A stretch of DNA of 64,000 bases from Dyadobacter bucti (GCF_005869225.1 NZ_SWFP01000009.1:62001-126000), one strand, 5' to 3'. Positions 44,789-55,021 are shown, numbered from the stretch's first letter. Numbers and translations are program-made. Notes: generated from the letters alone by a model not told the origin.

Positions 44789-44820
44789 TAAAATCTGTCT
44801 TAAATTTTATTATTACAACA

Positions 44821-45375
44821 TTGCGCAGGATTTTATCCATATTGCTTTTAGGGCTGCTGCTTTATAACATGGTGGGCTATTCTATAGTCTACCTGGCGGA
44901 AGAGCGGCATACTATCAGCTCTGGGGATAATAACTTTGTGCAGCAGCCTGCCGGCACACATAATATCGTCATTAAGGTTCCGGTGTCGGTTCCTTACCAG
45001 ACAAGTTGGGATGCCCCGGAACCCGTAGAAGGGCAGATTGAGCATGAGGGGCAGTTTTACCAGATGAAAACCCAGCAGCTAATTAACGATACACTGTATG
45101 TCGAATGCGAATTTGACCAGAATGCGCGGGACCGTTTCAGTGATCTGGTTTCAAAAATCAATGATCAGGTTACGGGCAATGCTTCCAGCCCACAAAATGA
45201 TTCGCACTCTTTACTCCTAAAAAATTTCCTCAAAGAATATATGACTACAGGAAGGAAGCACACTTTCTACCTTGTAGAATGGGTTTCCGTTACCGAAGCG
45301 CAATATCCTTCGATCGGGTCTTCTCAACCGGCGCCACATTTCAGCATTCCTTCACCTCCGCCTGATCGGGCTTAG
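44821..45375 (+). CDS. Anchored envelope protein of unknown function
   Basis: 184 aa from a TTG. A single hydrophobic stretch (ILSILLLGLLLYNMVGYSIVYL) anchors it; the rest is periplasmic with a proline-rich end (QPAPHFSIPSPPPDRA). No known family. It lies 137 bases before the AhpD-like operon and could be functionally linked, though no proof exists. Confidence 0.65.
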   Translation: MRRILSILLLGLLLYNMVGYSIVYLAEERHTISSGDNNFVQQPAGTHNIVIKVPVSVPYQTSWDAPEPVEGQIEHEGQFYQMKTQQLINDTLYVECEFDQNARDRFSDLVSKINDQVTGNASSPQNDSHSLLLKNFLKEYMTTGRKHTFYLVEWVSVTEAQYPSIGSSQPAPHFSIPSPPPDRA

Positions 45376-45511
45376 TTTTTCTTTTTTTCTTCTACAGAAG
45401 TTGCGGGCTCATTCCGTGCATAGGCACGAAAGGAGCTGAATGTATTTTCATTCGCAGCTTGTGAAGGGTCAGGTTTTACTAAATCGGGTTCATTAAACAG
45501 GCAATCCTAAA

Positions 45512-46045
45512 ATGGCACATATAACGTTACCGGATGAGACACTTCCGGGAATTGTCGGATTATTTAATTTTCGGCCTGAAACCGCCGCGCCGTTGAGATT
45601 GCTGGCAGAAACGCTGCTCAGAGGCGAATCTCCGATTGCAAGTTCAGAGAGAGAGCTCATAGCTTCGTACGTTTCTCATTTGAACAATTGTCATTTTTGC
45701 CACACATCACACGGTGCAGCGGCAATGGCACATCTGGCTTGCGACCTGGATTTGATCGATGACATCAAGGAGGGTTTTAAAACCATATCAGTTTCCACAA
45801 AACTTCGCACCCTGCTTTATATCGCCTCAAAAGTGCAAAAAGGCGGAAAGCATGTATTGGAAGAAGATGTTGCCGCTGCCCGGGCGGAGGGAGCGACAGA
45901 TCAGGAAATTCACGATACGGTACTGATCGCTGCTGCGTTCTGCATGTTTAACAGGTATGTCGACGGGCTCGGAACCTGGGCTCCTGAGGAACATGAGGGC
46001 TACCGGGAAATGGGCCAGCGGATGGCTTTTAAAGGATATGTTTAA
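45512..46045 (+). CDS. AhpD-like carboxymuconolactone decarboxylase-family protein 1
   Basis: 177 aa, all-helical CMD fold. Active motif ERELIASYVSHLNNCHFCHTSH has Cys60, Cys63 and His67, so a redox pair is present. The His that AhpD has before the second Cys is Phe here. Peroxidase-related enzymes of this kind reduce peroxides or disulfides. First gene of a four-gene operon with a close paralogue 11 bases downstream. Confidence 0.9.
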   Translation: MAHITLPDETLPGIVGLFNFRPETAAPLRLLAETLLRGESPIASSERELIASYVSHLNNCHFCHTSHGAAAMAHLACDLDLIDDIKEGFKTISVSTKLRTLLYIASKVQKGGKHVLEEDVAAARAEGATDQEIHDTVLIAAAFCMFNRYVDGLGTWAPEEHEGYREMGQRMAFKGYV

Positions 46046-46056
46046 CTAATACAGAT

Positions 46057-46617
46057 ATGCCGCATATCCCATTACCGGATCATTTACCCGGAATAACCGG
46101 GTTGCTGGAGTATAGCAAGCACACAGCTTTGCCCATTCGCCAGCTGACACAATTTTTGTTGCGCGGTGACTCGACGCTCAGTCCAGGCGAACGGGAACTA
46201 ATTGCCACGATTGTGTCTCATCATAACGCATGTGCATTTTGTACAGCGGCGCATACCGCTGCTGCCGACCTGTTACTTGGTGACGTTGAAACCTGCGAAA
46301 TCATAAAGCACGATATAGATGCAGCACCGGTAAGTGAGAAAATGAAATCACTGCTAAAAATAGCCCGGCAAGTTCAGGTTAGTGGAAAAGCAGTAACCAC
46401 TTTGGCAATTGAAGATGCCAAAAACAATGGAGCTACCGACTTAGAGATCCACGACACAGTGCTGATCGCGGCTCTATTTTGTCTGTACAACCGGTATGTC
46501 GACGGTATGGCCACAGTGGCGCCGGAAAATCCGGAATTCTATCATGGCCTGGGGCAACGTTTAGTGGACAACGGTTACAATCGTCTGCCCGATGGTTATG
46601 ACCATTTAAAAAAGTAA
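46057..46617 (+). CDS. AhpD-like carboxymuconolactone decarboxylase-family protein 2
   Basis: 186 aa, a paralogue of the previous protein: LPDHLPGITGLLEY start and ATIVSHHNACAFCTAAH with Cys59, Cys62 and His66. The two may form a heteromer. Encoded 11 bases after gene 1 and 27 before the receptor. Confidence 0.9.
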   Translation: MPHIPLPDHLPGITGLLEYSKHTALPIRQLTQFLLRGDSTLSPGERELIATIVSHHNACAFCTAAHTAAADLLLGDVETCEIIKHDIDAAPVSEKMKSLLKIARQVQVSGKAVTTLAIEDAKNNGATDLEIHDTVLIAALFCLYNRYVDGMATVAPENPEFYHGLGQRLVDNGYNRLPDGYDHLKK

Positions 46618-46644
46618 AAACCTCCTGACTAAAAAGAACTCAAC

Positions 46645-49416
46645 ATGAAAAAACATTTACTTGTGGTTACTACGTGCTTATGCATGCTATATGCACATAT
46701 TTTGCAGGCGCAATCCCAGAGGATCTCCGGCAGTATTTCGGACGGAGATTCCGGGAAGCCGCTTGCAGGAGTTTCAGTTTCTGTGAAAGGAAAAAATACC
46801 GGGACGGTCACCAACGCCGATGGTGTTTTTGAGTTAAAAACGGCCATTCCCGCGACGTTGCTCATTTCTTTTGTCGGATACGCTAGACAGCAAATAAATG
46901 TAAGCTCAACCGAGAATATTCAAATCAGTCTCATACCTTCTATTGAAGAGTTAAATCAGGTCGTTGTTTCCGCGTCACGGGTGGAAGAGAATATTTTGCG
47001 TTCGCCTGTCAGCATTGAAAAAATGGACGCGCGTGCCATTCAGCAGTCGCCTTCGGCTAATTATTACGATGGGCTGGTCAACATGAAGTCGCTGGATATG
47101 GTTACCAGCAGCCTTACCTATAAACAAATCAATACGCGGGGGTTTAATACTACCGGAAACAGCCGGTTTTTACAACTCGTTGACGGTGTGGATAACCAGC
47201 CGTCGGGGCTTGGTTTTGCGATGGGGAATTTGTTTGGGCCGCATGATATTGATGTGGAGAGTGCCGAACTGATTCCCGGCGCTGCGTCAGCGTTATATGG
47301 CCCGATTGCGTTCAATGGTATGCTCAATACCAGGACCAAAAATCCGTTCGAATATCAGGGTCTGAGTGCTCAGACCAAATTCGGGGTCAATCACATTGGT
47401 GACGGCACCGGATTGGGCGCCAAGCCGTTGTATGATCTGGCAATGCGTTACGCAAAAGCTTTTAACAATAAATTTGCCTTCAAGGTCAATGCATCTTACC
47501 TGAAGGGAACAGACTGGTATGCAAATGATTACACTGATATTGATCCCAATACACCATCTGCCAACCGGGGGCCAAACAACCCGGGGAGAAATGCGCTGAA
47601 TATTTACGGAGATGAGGTGGCGCAGACAATCCCGGACATCGGCCGTGTTTCACGCACAGGTTACGAAGAAAAAGATCTCGCTACCTATGGCGTATACAGT
47701 TTGAAACTCAATGGGGCTTTGCATTACAGGATTACCGACAAGCTTGAAGCGATCTACCAGGGGAATTTCAATCAGGGTACTGCCCAGTACACAGGAAGTA
47801 ACCGTTTTGTGATCAACGATTTTAAGTTCATACAGCACAAACTGGAGTTGAAAGGCAGTAATTTCTATGTGCGTGCTTACAGTAACAAAGAACTTTCCAC
47901 CAATTCTTACAATACCCGGGCGTTGGGCCAGCACATCAACAGAACCTGGGTCAAAGACCTGAAAGGCGTCACAGTAACGCCTGACAAAGCCGATGCAGTC
48001 TGGTTTGAAAGATACATTGCAGCCTACAATGGTACAATTACCGGTGTCACAAATCACGATCATACCTCTGCGCGCTCTTTCGCCGATCAGGGACGTATTC
48101 TGCCCGGTTCTTCGGAATTTGAAAGTGCAAAAGACAGGCTTATCCAAACCCGGGGCCTCGCGGGCGCGGGCATTCTCAGCCAGTGCAGTTTGCGCCACAT
48201 TGAAGGTATGTATGATTTCAGCTCAGTCCTCAGATTTATTAATCTTCAGGTCGGAGGAAATTACCGGAAATATTACCTGGATACAGGCGGAACATTGTTT
48301 GATGATAAAGACAAAGACCTCACTAATCAGGAGTACGGTGTGTTTGCGCAGGCTTCAAAGGCATTGTTGAAAGATAAATTGAAAATTACATTGTCAGGTC
48401 GTTATGATAAAAACGAAAACTTTGACGGCCGTTTTACACCCCGGGCGTCAGCTGTGTTCTCTCCAACTGAAAACCATCATTTCAGAGCCTCATACCAGAC
48501 CGGTTTCAGAAACCCTACGATCGGTGACCAATATATCAAACTGAATGTTGGGCCGATCATCATTCTGGGTGGCGCACCGGTCAATTCCCAGGGGTTGAAT
48601 GCCTACGAAAACTCAGTGACGATCGCCTCGTTCGGGGCTTTTGCAAGTGCTTTTGGGGAGGATATGGCACAGGGTACACCTTTCCCTCAGGCTGTGGCGA
48701 ACAATAAGAATAAGTTGGTAAAGTCCAATGTACCTTATATCAAATCGGAAAAGGTGAAAAGCTATGAGATTGGCTACAAGGGGTTGATCGCTAAGAAGTT
48801 GCTTTTTGATGTGAATTACTATTATAGCGAGTATACGGATTTTATGATCAATACAGTAGTAGCCCGTGCAAAATCGGATATCCTGCTTGGGGACGGATCT
48901 GTAAATCCGGCGGCGGCGGCCGAATTACTGGGTGCGGACAGGCAGCTTTTTCAATTATATACCAATGCAGCCGACAAGGTTTCTATCCAGGGTGTAAGCG
49001 CGGGGCTGACTTATTCGCTGCCCAAAAATTACAAACTCGGCGTCAATGCGACCTGGATCGATTTCAATATGCGGGAGGCGGATCAAAACAACATCCCTGC
49101 CTTCAATACCCCGAAATGGAAAACCAATGTCATGTTCGGAAATGCCCGGCTGACCGATAAAATCGGCTTTAACCTTGCCTGGCACTGGCAGCAAAGATTC
49201 GACTGGTACGGTACGTTCACAGAAATGGCACCGGGAAGAGTGCGCGGCTACAGCCTGCTCGACGCCCAGGTAAGCTACCGTATTCCCAGCCTGAAAACGA
49301 TCGTGAAACTGGGCGGATCAAACATTACCAATAAGTATATCGTACAGGCCTATGGTTCGCCTGCGGTCGGCGGCTTGTATTACATCAGTTTGAACTTTGA
49401 TCAGCTTTTCAGATAG
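46645..49416 (+). CDS. TonB-dependent receptor of the AhpD-like operon
   Basis: 923 aa with signal (MLYAHILQAQ), carboxypeptidase-like domain (GSISDGDSGKPLAGVSVSVKG), plug (NTRGFNTTGNSRFLQLVDGVD) and barrel with final LFR. Next to two CMD proteins and an MFS carrier, suggesting uptake of an organic compound. Gene gap to the MFS start is eight bases. Confidence 0.92.
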   Translation: MKKHLLVVTTCLCMLYAHILQAQSQRISGSISDGDSGKPLAGVSVSVKGKNTGTVTNADGVFELKTAIPATLLISFVGYARQQINVSSTENIQISLIPSIEELNQVVVSASRVEENILRSPVSIEKMDARAIQQSPSANYYDGLVNMKSLDMVTSSLTYKQINTRGFNTTGNSRFLQLVDGVDNQPSGLGFAMGNLFGPHDIDVESAELIPGAASALYGPIAFNGMLNTRTKNPFEYQGLSAQTKFGVNHIGDGTGLGAKPLYDLAMRYAKAFNNKFAFKVNASYLKGTDWYANDYTDIDPNTPSANRGPNNPGRNALNIYGDEVAQTIPDIGRVSRTGYEEKDLATYGVYSLKLNGALHYRITDKLEAIYQGNFNQGTAQYTGSNRFVINDFKFIQHKLELKGSNFYVRAYSNKELSTNSYNTRALGQHINRTWVKDLKGVTVTPDKADAVWFERYIAAYNGTITGVTNHDHTSARSFADQGRILPGSSEFESAKDRLIQTRGLAGAGILSQCSLRHIEGMYDFSSVLRFINLQVGGNYRKYYLDTGGTLFDDKDKDLTNQEYGVFAQASKALLKDKLKITLSGRYDKNENFDGRFTPRASAVFSPTENHHFRASYQTGFRNPTIGDQYIKLNVGPIIILGGAPVNSQGLNAYENSVTIASFGAFASAFGEDMAQGTPFPQAVANNKNKLVKSNVPYIKSEKVKSYEIGYKGLIAKKLLFDVNYYYSEYTDFMINTVVARAKSDILLGDGSVNPAAAAELLGADRQLFQLYTNAADKVSIQGVSAGLTYSLPKNYKLGVNATWIDFNMREADQNNIPAFNTPKWKTNVMFGNARLTDKIGFNLAWHWQQRFDWYGTFTEMAPGRVRGYSLLDAQVSYRIPSLKTIVKLGGSNITNKYIVQAYGSPAVGGLYYISLNFDQLFR

Positions 49417-49424
49417 CAATAGGC

Positions 49425-50657
49425 ATGGAAACACTGGAAATCGTTAATACCGGATCAATGAGCAGCACCAGAAAATGGCTGGCGTTCGGGCTGTGCGTGG
49501 TAAGTTATATGTTGAGCGGTACTGTATCAACTCTTATGTCTGTATACTTGCCTGTGGCCATTCCTGAGCTCAAAGGGCAGCCGGTCAGCGAGGCAGAGCT
49601 GGGGAAGATCGGGGCTTATGTCAATGCGCTTTTTTTGTATGGCTGGATGTGCGGCGGGTTATTGTTCGGAATGGTCAGTGATCGCGTTGGGCGGGTCAAA
49701 TCACTCACTTTGGTTACGGCACTTTACGGCATATTCACATGCCTTGTCACGATAGTTCCCGATTGGTATATGTTACTGGCTTTTCGGTTTGTAACCGGAA
49801 TGGGTGTGGGCGGCGTGTTGCTCATCACAACCGTATACATTTCAGAAATTTGGGAACAACGTACCCGTGCAGTCATGCTGGGGATTCTGGCGGTTTTTTT
49901 TCCGGTTGGAATTGTAACCACGGGCAGCCTGAACCTCCTTTTTTCCGACTGGCGGACTGCTTTCGGGATCGGGATAATCCCGGTGATGACCGCGCTGCTG
50001 ATTTTTTTATTGGCGCCCGAATCGGACAAATGGAGCAGCACGCGGATTGAAAAAAGTAATTCCGGAGGATTGTTTCAAGCAACAAATAAAGCCAATCTGA
50101 TATCCGGCTCGGTCATTTTCGGTTCTGTATTGATCGGGCTTTGGGGGATATTTTCGTGGTTGCCTACCTGGGTGCAAACTTTACTTGTATCGGGTGAAGA
50201 CGGACAAAAAGAGAGGGGTCTAACGATGATCCTGCTTGGTATGGGAGGTATTACCGGCGGAATATTCTCCGGAATACTGGTCAACCGGCTTGGAAAACGC
50301 AAAACACTGATGTTCACATTTGGCAGCTGCCTGGTTTTGTGCACGATCCTCTTCCTGACTAACCGTGAATTCTCAAGCATTGTTTATGTCGAAACTGCCC
50401 TGCTTGCTTTTTGTTTCGGATTGAGTCAGGGCACATTGTCGGCTTATATCCCGGAGTTGTTTCCCGTTTCCGTACGTGCCACGGCAACCGGTTTTTGCTT
50501 CAATGCAGGTAGGTTTTTTACAGCCACAGCGGTGTTTTTTATTGGAGCGCTCGTGAGTTTTTTGGGCGGGTTCGGCAATGCGCTGCTGGTATTTACCATT
50601 CCTTTTTTGGTCGCGTTGGTCGTGACGGCGAAGAGTAAAGAAGCGAAGTTAGTATAG
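49425..50657 (+). CDS. MFS transporter (sugar/aromatic-acid type)
   Basis: 410 aa with 12 helices. Motif GLLFGMVSDRVGRVKSL between helices 2 and 3 and ELFPVSVRATATGFCFNAGR late in the protein match the MFS sugar porter / aromatic acid symporter group. Inner-membrane import partner of the receptor, from gene order. A terminator closes the operon. Confidence 0.9.
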   Translation: METLEIVNTGSMSSTRKWLAFGLCVVSYMLSGTVSTLMSVYLPVAIPELKGQPVSEAELGKIGAYVNALFLYGWMCGGLLFGMVSDRVGRVKSLTLVTALYGIFTCLVTIVPDWYMLLAFRFVTGMGVGGVLLITTVYISEIWEQRTRAVMLGILAVFFPVGIVTTGSLNLLFSDWRTAFGIGIIPVMTALLIFLLAPESDKWSSTRIEKSNSGGLFQATNKANLISGSVIFGSVLIGLWGIFSWLPTWVQTLLVSGEDGQKERGLTMILLGMGGITGGIFSGILVNRLGKRKTLMFTFGSCLVLCTILFLTNREFSSIVYVETALLAFCFGLSQGTLSAYIPELFPVSVRATATGFCFNAGRFFTATAVFFIGALVSFLGGFGNALLVFTIPFLVALVVTAKSKEAKLV

Positions 50658-50679
50658 TATCATAGGTTAATAAATAGGC

Positions 50680-50718
50680 AAACGGATTTGCCGCTTGGTG
50701 AATCCGTTTCTTTTTTTT
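50680..50718 (+). terminator. Terminator of the AhpD-like/TonB/MFS operon
   Basis: AAACGGATT (50680-50688) pairs with AATCCGTTT (50701-50709), followed by CTTTTTTTTT. Confidence 0.85.
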
Positions 50719-50765
50719 TACTTCTTGACATATAAAAGACTTGCTGTTGATTGTCCTTCACTACT

Positions 50766-51911
50766 ATGAAAAAATTATTTTACATTGGAATTGCAGCCAT
50801 TATTCTCTACGAGATCGCAAAAGTTTATTTTATTATGCCGATGCCGGGCAGCCAGCAGATGAACAGCATTGACCTGGCTTATTTCCTGCATTCCTGGCGT
50901 TGGTTTTTTCGTATATTTTTCTGGGTATTGATTCTGTCGGGGGCTATTTCGGTTTTTAAGGCGAAAAGGAAATGGCTGCCGGCGCTGGTTTTGCTAATTG
51001 CCGCAGGAATTACTTACGCCACTAATTTTGAAATGGCAGCCGATACCATGTTTTATCAGCCCAATGAGGTGATTTTGCATCATGCTGCCCAGAATAAAGT
51101 GGAAGACAATCGGCTGGTGATTGGGGTAGAGGCGAACGGAGAGGCAAAAGCATACCCGATCCAATACATAGGATATCATCACCAGGTCCAAGACATTCTT
51201 GGGGGAAAGCCGATAATTGTGACTTATTGCACTGTTTGCAGGACCGGAAGGGTTTTCGAACCTCTCGTAAATGGGCAAAAAGACGCATTCCGGCTAGTAG
51301 GGATGGATCATTTTAATGCGATGTTTGAAGATCAGACTACCGGAAGCTGGTGGAGACAGGCTAATGGCGAGGCGATTGCAGGGCCATTAAAAGGTAAATT
51401 TCTACCTGAATTGCCTATCACGCAAACGTCTCTTGCACAGTGGCTGAGATTACATCCTGACAGCAAAATCATGCAACCGGATCCTGCATACCAGGTTAAA
51501 TATGATTCCATGAGCAGGTATGAAACCGGCAAAGGCCGTTCCGCATTGACTTTGACCGACACTACATCCTGGAAAGACAAGTCGTGGGTGGTGGGAATAA
51601 AGGTCGGCCAGGCCAGCAAAGCGTTTGACTGGAACCGTCTGAAAAAAGAAAGAATTATAAATACCAGCGTAGGATCAAGACCCATTGCAGTTGTTTTGTC
51701 AGAAGACGACAAAAGCATTTTTGCATTTGACCGGGTTACCCAAACCAATACTTTTTCTGTTAACCATGACACTCTGTTCTTAAAAAACAGCGCCTATAAC
51801 TTTCTTGGTAAAAGCGTTTCGGGCAGTGCAACCGACCTGAAACCGGTTAATGCCTATCAGGAATTCTGGCATAGCTGGCGAACCTTTAACCCCAAAACCG
51901 AGCGCTATTGA
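50766..51911 (+). CDS. DUF3179 protein with N-terminal membrane segments
   Basis: 381 aa from the ATG at 50766 (MKKLFYIGIAAII). About three helices at the start, then the DUF3179 domain with the cysteine motif TYCTVCRTG, LVGMDHFNAMFEDQTTGSWW and a late IAVVLSEDD-KSIFAFDR. Function undetermined; the CxxC suggests redox or metal use. 71 bases before the next receptor. Confidence 0.88.
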   Translation: MKKLFYIGIAAIILYEIAKVYFIMPMPGSQQMNSIDLAYFLHSWRWFFRIFFWVLILSGAISVFKAKRKWLPALVLLIAAGITYATNFEMAADTMFYQPNEVILHHAAQNKVEDNRLVIGVEANGEAKAYPIQYIGYHHQVQDILGGKPIIVTYCTVCRTGRVFEPLVNGQKDAFRLVGMDHFNAMFEDQTTGSWWRQANGEAIAGPLKGKFLPELPITQTSLAQWLRLHPDSKIMQPDPAYQVKYDSMSRYETGKGRSALTLTDTTSWKDKSWVVGIKVGQASKAFDWNRLKKERIINTSVGSRPIAVVLSEDDKSIFAFDRVTQTNTFSVNHDTLFLKNSAYNFLGKSVSGSATDLKPVNAYQEFWHSWRTFNPKTERY

Positions 51912-51982
51912 ATTCGTATCACGTTATATGACAGTCACTTGCATTTAAGTTATTTTTTGAATAAATCTCTACCAATCAAATA

Positions 51983-54412
51983 ATGAAATCTCTTATTACC
52001 TGTCTTTTGATAGTGTTAATATTCCTTTCCAGTGACGTCAAAACGATAGCTCAGTCAATCATAAAAGGGCAGGTGCAGAATCAGAAAGGTGTAGCGCTGG
52101 AAGGAGTGGCCGTTCGGTTGGAAAATGGAAAAGTAACGGAGACTGACAACACCGGAAATTATATAATTGAAAGATTGCCTGCGGGAGCACATCATATCAA
52201 ATTCTCGATGGTCGGTTACGAAGCACTTGACAAAAAAGTTGAACTGACTGCCGGGCAAACGCTGATACTTTCTGTTTCGATCCGCGAGCGTGTGCAGAAC
52301 CTCAATGAAGTAACAGTTGAAGACCGCAGAAATGTAATTTATACCGAAGCCTTACCAGACGTTCACAACAACACTTTCATAGCAGCCGGTAAAAAAAGTG
52401 AAGTGGTACAATTGAAAGGAGTAAATGGGAACATAGCTGAGAAAACCGGGCGTCAGATTTTTGCCAAGATCCCGGGCGTTTTTGTCTATGACATGGACGG
52501 CAGCGGTAATCAGATCAATATATCTACGCGCGGGCTCGATCCGCACAGATCCTGGGAATACAATATCCGGCAGAATGGCGTCATCACCAATTCTGATATG
52601 TATGGATATCCGGCAAGCCATTATAGTCCTGCAATGGAGTCGATTGAGAGAGTGGAGCTGGTAAGGGGCACATCGTCTCTGCAGTATGGTGCCCAGTTTG
52701 GCGGGATGATCAATTATGTATCCAAAGGTCCGGATACATCCAAAGCTTTTACTTTTGAAACCATTAATTCAGCGGGATCTTTCGGATTATTCAGTTCTTA
52801 TAATGCTATTGGCGGCAGGATAGGGAAGTTTACATATTCGGCATATTATCAAAAAAGGCACTCAAACGGTTACAGAAAGAATGCTAAGTCCGATGCAGAA
52901 TCTCAATTCGTAAGCCTGTCGTATGACATCAGCCGGTCGCTCGGCATTAAGGCTGAATTGGGACGTTCATCCTACATTTACCAGATTCCGGGCCCGCTCA
53001 CAGACGCTATGTTCGCTGCCAATCCCCGCCAATCGACGCGTTCACGCAATTATTTCAACCCAGACATCTATGTCCCTTCGATTACCCTAGATTGGAAAAT
53101 CAATCCGGGCACGTACCTGAAATTTACCAATTCGGGCGTGTACGGGGCCCGAAACAGTGTCATTTTTGACGCTTTTGCCAATGTCCCCGACACGATCAGC
53201 TCTGCAACGAAATCTTACCGGGCGCGTCAGGTTGACATTGATAATTTCAAGAGCTTTACTTCTGAGATCCGTTTGATACATCATTACGAGATCGGGGGCG
53301 TCAAAAGCATATTGTCGGGCGGTGTGCAGTATATGCATAACAAATTGCGCAGGAGGCAACTTGGAAAAGGTACAACAGGTAGTGATTTCGATCTGACGGT
53401 TACCGATCCTGCCTTCGGAAGGGATTTGTATATGACCACTGACAACATAGCTATTTTTGCAGAAAATATGATCTGTCTCTCTTCCAAACTGAGCGTCTCG
53501 CCGGGTTTCCGGATCGAAAGCGGCGCTACCGATATGACCGGGAAGATCAGCTATTACAGCCCCGAAAATCTGCCCAACAAGATCAAGCACAAGTTCCCGC
53601 TGTTTGGAATCAGCACACAATACCGAATTGATGCTCAGAACCGTATTTACGCGGGATTTTCACAGGCATACAGACCAGTTGTTTTTAAGGATATCATTCC
53701 GGGATCGGTTTTGGAAAGAGTGGATAAGAATCTCAAAGATGCTTACGGATATAACCTGGAAGCGGGTGTGGGCGGTAATGTGCAGGGAAAAATGAAGTAT
53801 GATATTGGTGTATTTCAGGTGTCGGTCAACAACCGTATGGGAACTGTTTCAATGCGTGATGAAAATAATGCCGCCTATCTTTTCAGAACAGTTACCGGTG
53901 ACACCCGGACACGCGGGGTAGAGGCTTATATTGAGTATAGTTTATTCAGAAGCGTCAACTCTTCTCTGCCGACAGAACTGTCGGTATTTACATCAACTTC
54001 CTATTTCGATGCAAAATACCTGAAAGGAAATGCGGTTGTGAACAATGAAAATACGAGCGTTGAAGGAAATAGGGTAGAGGGCGTTCCCAACTGGATTTCC
54101 CGGAACGGGATTCAGTTTCAGTATAAAAAACTGTCACTGACGTGCCAGTACAGTTATGTCAGCTCCAATTTCGCGAATCCTTTGAACACCATCGAGCCAT
54201 CTGCGAACGGCACGATTGGCAAGGTGCCAGGGTATGGTTTGCTGGATCTGAACGGCACCCTGCATATCACCAGAAATTACAGCCTGCGGATGGGGATCAA
54301 CAATATCACCAACAAGCAATATTTTACCAAAAGGCCAACAATGTACCCGGGAGCCGGGATATGGAGTTCCGATGGGCGAAGTATTGGAGTGTCGTTTGGA
54401 ATCAAAATCTGA
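51983..54412 (+). CDS. TonB-dependent receptor, FecA-like
   Basis: 809 aa: signal (VLIFLSSDVKTIAQ), carboxypeptidase-like domain, plug with IERVELVRGTSSLQYGAQFGG and a barrel. The ISTRGLDPHRSWEYNIRQNG segment is like ferric dicitrate/siderophore receptors. Probable iron-complex importer, perhaps with the DUF3179 protein. Confidence 0.9.
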   Translation: MKSLITCLLIVLIFLSSDVKTIAQSIIKGQVQNQKGVALEGVAVRLENGKVTETDNTGNYIIERLPAGAHHIKFSMVGYEALDKKVELTAGQTLILSVSIRERVQNLNEVTVEDRRNVIYTEALPDVHNNTFIAAGKKSEVVQLKGVNGNIAEKTGRQIFAKIPGVFVYDMDGSGNQINISTRGLDPHRSWEYNIRQNGVITNSDMYGYPASHYSPAMESIERVELVRGTSSLQYGAQFGGMINYVSKGPDTSKAFTFETINSAGSFGLFSSYNAIGGRIGKFTYSAYYQKRHSNGYRKNAKSDAESQFVSLSYDISRSLGIKAELGRSSYIYQIPGPLTDAMFAANPRQSTRSRNYFNPDIYVPSITLDWKINPGTYLKFTNSGVYGARNSVIFDAFANVPDTISSATKSYRARQVDIDNFKSFTSEIRLIHHYEIGGVKSILSGGVQYMHNKLRRRQLGKGTTGSDFDLTVTDPAFGRDLYMTTDNIAIFAENMICLSSKLSVSPGFRIESGATDMTGKISYYSPENLPNKIKHKFPLFGISTQYRIDAQNRIYAGFSQAYRPVVFKDIIPGSVLERVDKNLKDAYGYNLEAGVGGNVQGKMKYDIGVFQVSVNNRMGTVSMRDENNAAYLFRTVTGDTRTRGVEAYIEYSLFRSVNSSLPTELSVFTSTSYFDAKYLKGNAVVNNENTSVEGNRVEGVPNWISRNGIQFQYKKLSLTCQYSYVSSNFANPLNTIEPSANGTIGKVPGYGLLDLNGTLHITRNYSLRMGINNITNKQYFTKRPTMYPGAGIWSSDGRSIGVSFGIKI

Positions 54413-54423
54413 CGGATCAGTAG

Positions 54424-54454
54424 CCTGCATGGTATTGCAGGTACCTGGTTTTTA
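54424..54454 (+). terminator. Weak terminator after the FecA-like receptor
   Basis: CCTGCA and TGCAGG (54424-54429 and 54436-54441) with a later TGGTTTTTATTT tract. Confidence 0.42.
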
Positions 54455-54458
54455 TTTG

Positions 54459-54821
54459 CTAATCATGGGTAAGCCGGTCCAATGCTTCTGAGGTTGTACT
54501 TAAAAAGTTGATCCTCCCGGCCTTATTACTTTCATAAATAAAATCTTTTAAGCTTTTGCCGGGATATTTGCTAAAATCGCCGACAATAGCCAGACGCATA
54601 CGGTAGGTAGAGAATTTTTGAAGAATTTCGCCGGCAATGCCAGTCTTGAGATCAAAAAAATCAGGTGTAATGTTTTTCTCATAAATGATCACCTTGTCGA
54701 AATCCTGGTAGTACAAATTACCTATCAGGTCGGTCCCGTCCCCGATTGTCGCAATGATCAAACCTTCGGCTGTCACCTCCGCAATTTTCTGCCCGTTGAT
54801 CTGATGTGTTTTAATTTCCAT
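54459..54821 (-). CDS. DUF4180 protein
   Basis: 120 aa from the ATG at 54821 (MEIKTHQINGQKIAEV), the usual family start; the frame extends to 54902. DUF4180 marks are ATIGDGTDLIGNLYYQDFD and GDFSKYPGKSLKDFIYESN. Cytoplasmic, unknown function; related to STAS-like DUFs only by look. Confidence 0.85.
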   Translation of the reverse strand: MEIKTHQINGQKIAEVTAEGLIIATIGDGTDLIGNLYYQDFDKVIIYEKNITPDFFDLKTGIAGEILQKFSTYRMRLAIVGDFSKYPGKSLKDFIYESNKAGRINFLSTTSEALDRLTHD

Positions 54822-54957
54822 TTGATTGTTGCTGCTTAGCTGTTGAGTTGAATTGTATTCAGCTTCGTTGGCAAATATCATATTCTCAATACTTTTTGCC
54901 AAAGGTGCCTTGCTTTTACGCAGGATTATTTCTGGCAGGTGAAAGTCGGAGGGAATA

Positions 54958-54985
54958 GTTAGCGCCGGGGGATGTCGGCGCTAAC
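54958..54985. terminator. Hairpin after the T9SS esterase gene
   Basis: Perfect 10-base arms GTTAGCGCCG (54958-54967) and CGGCGCTAAC (54976-54985) lie 37 bases past the stop of the minus-strand gene. GC-rich, no T-run. Confidence 0.5.
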
Positions 54986-55021
54986 AGAATAGATAAATAT
55001 GGATGTATTTTGTATCTCAGA

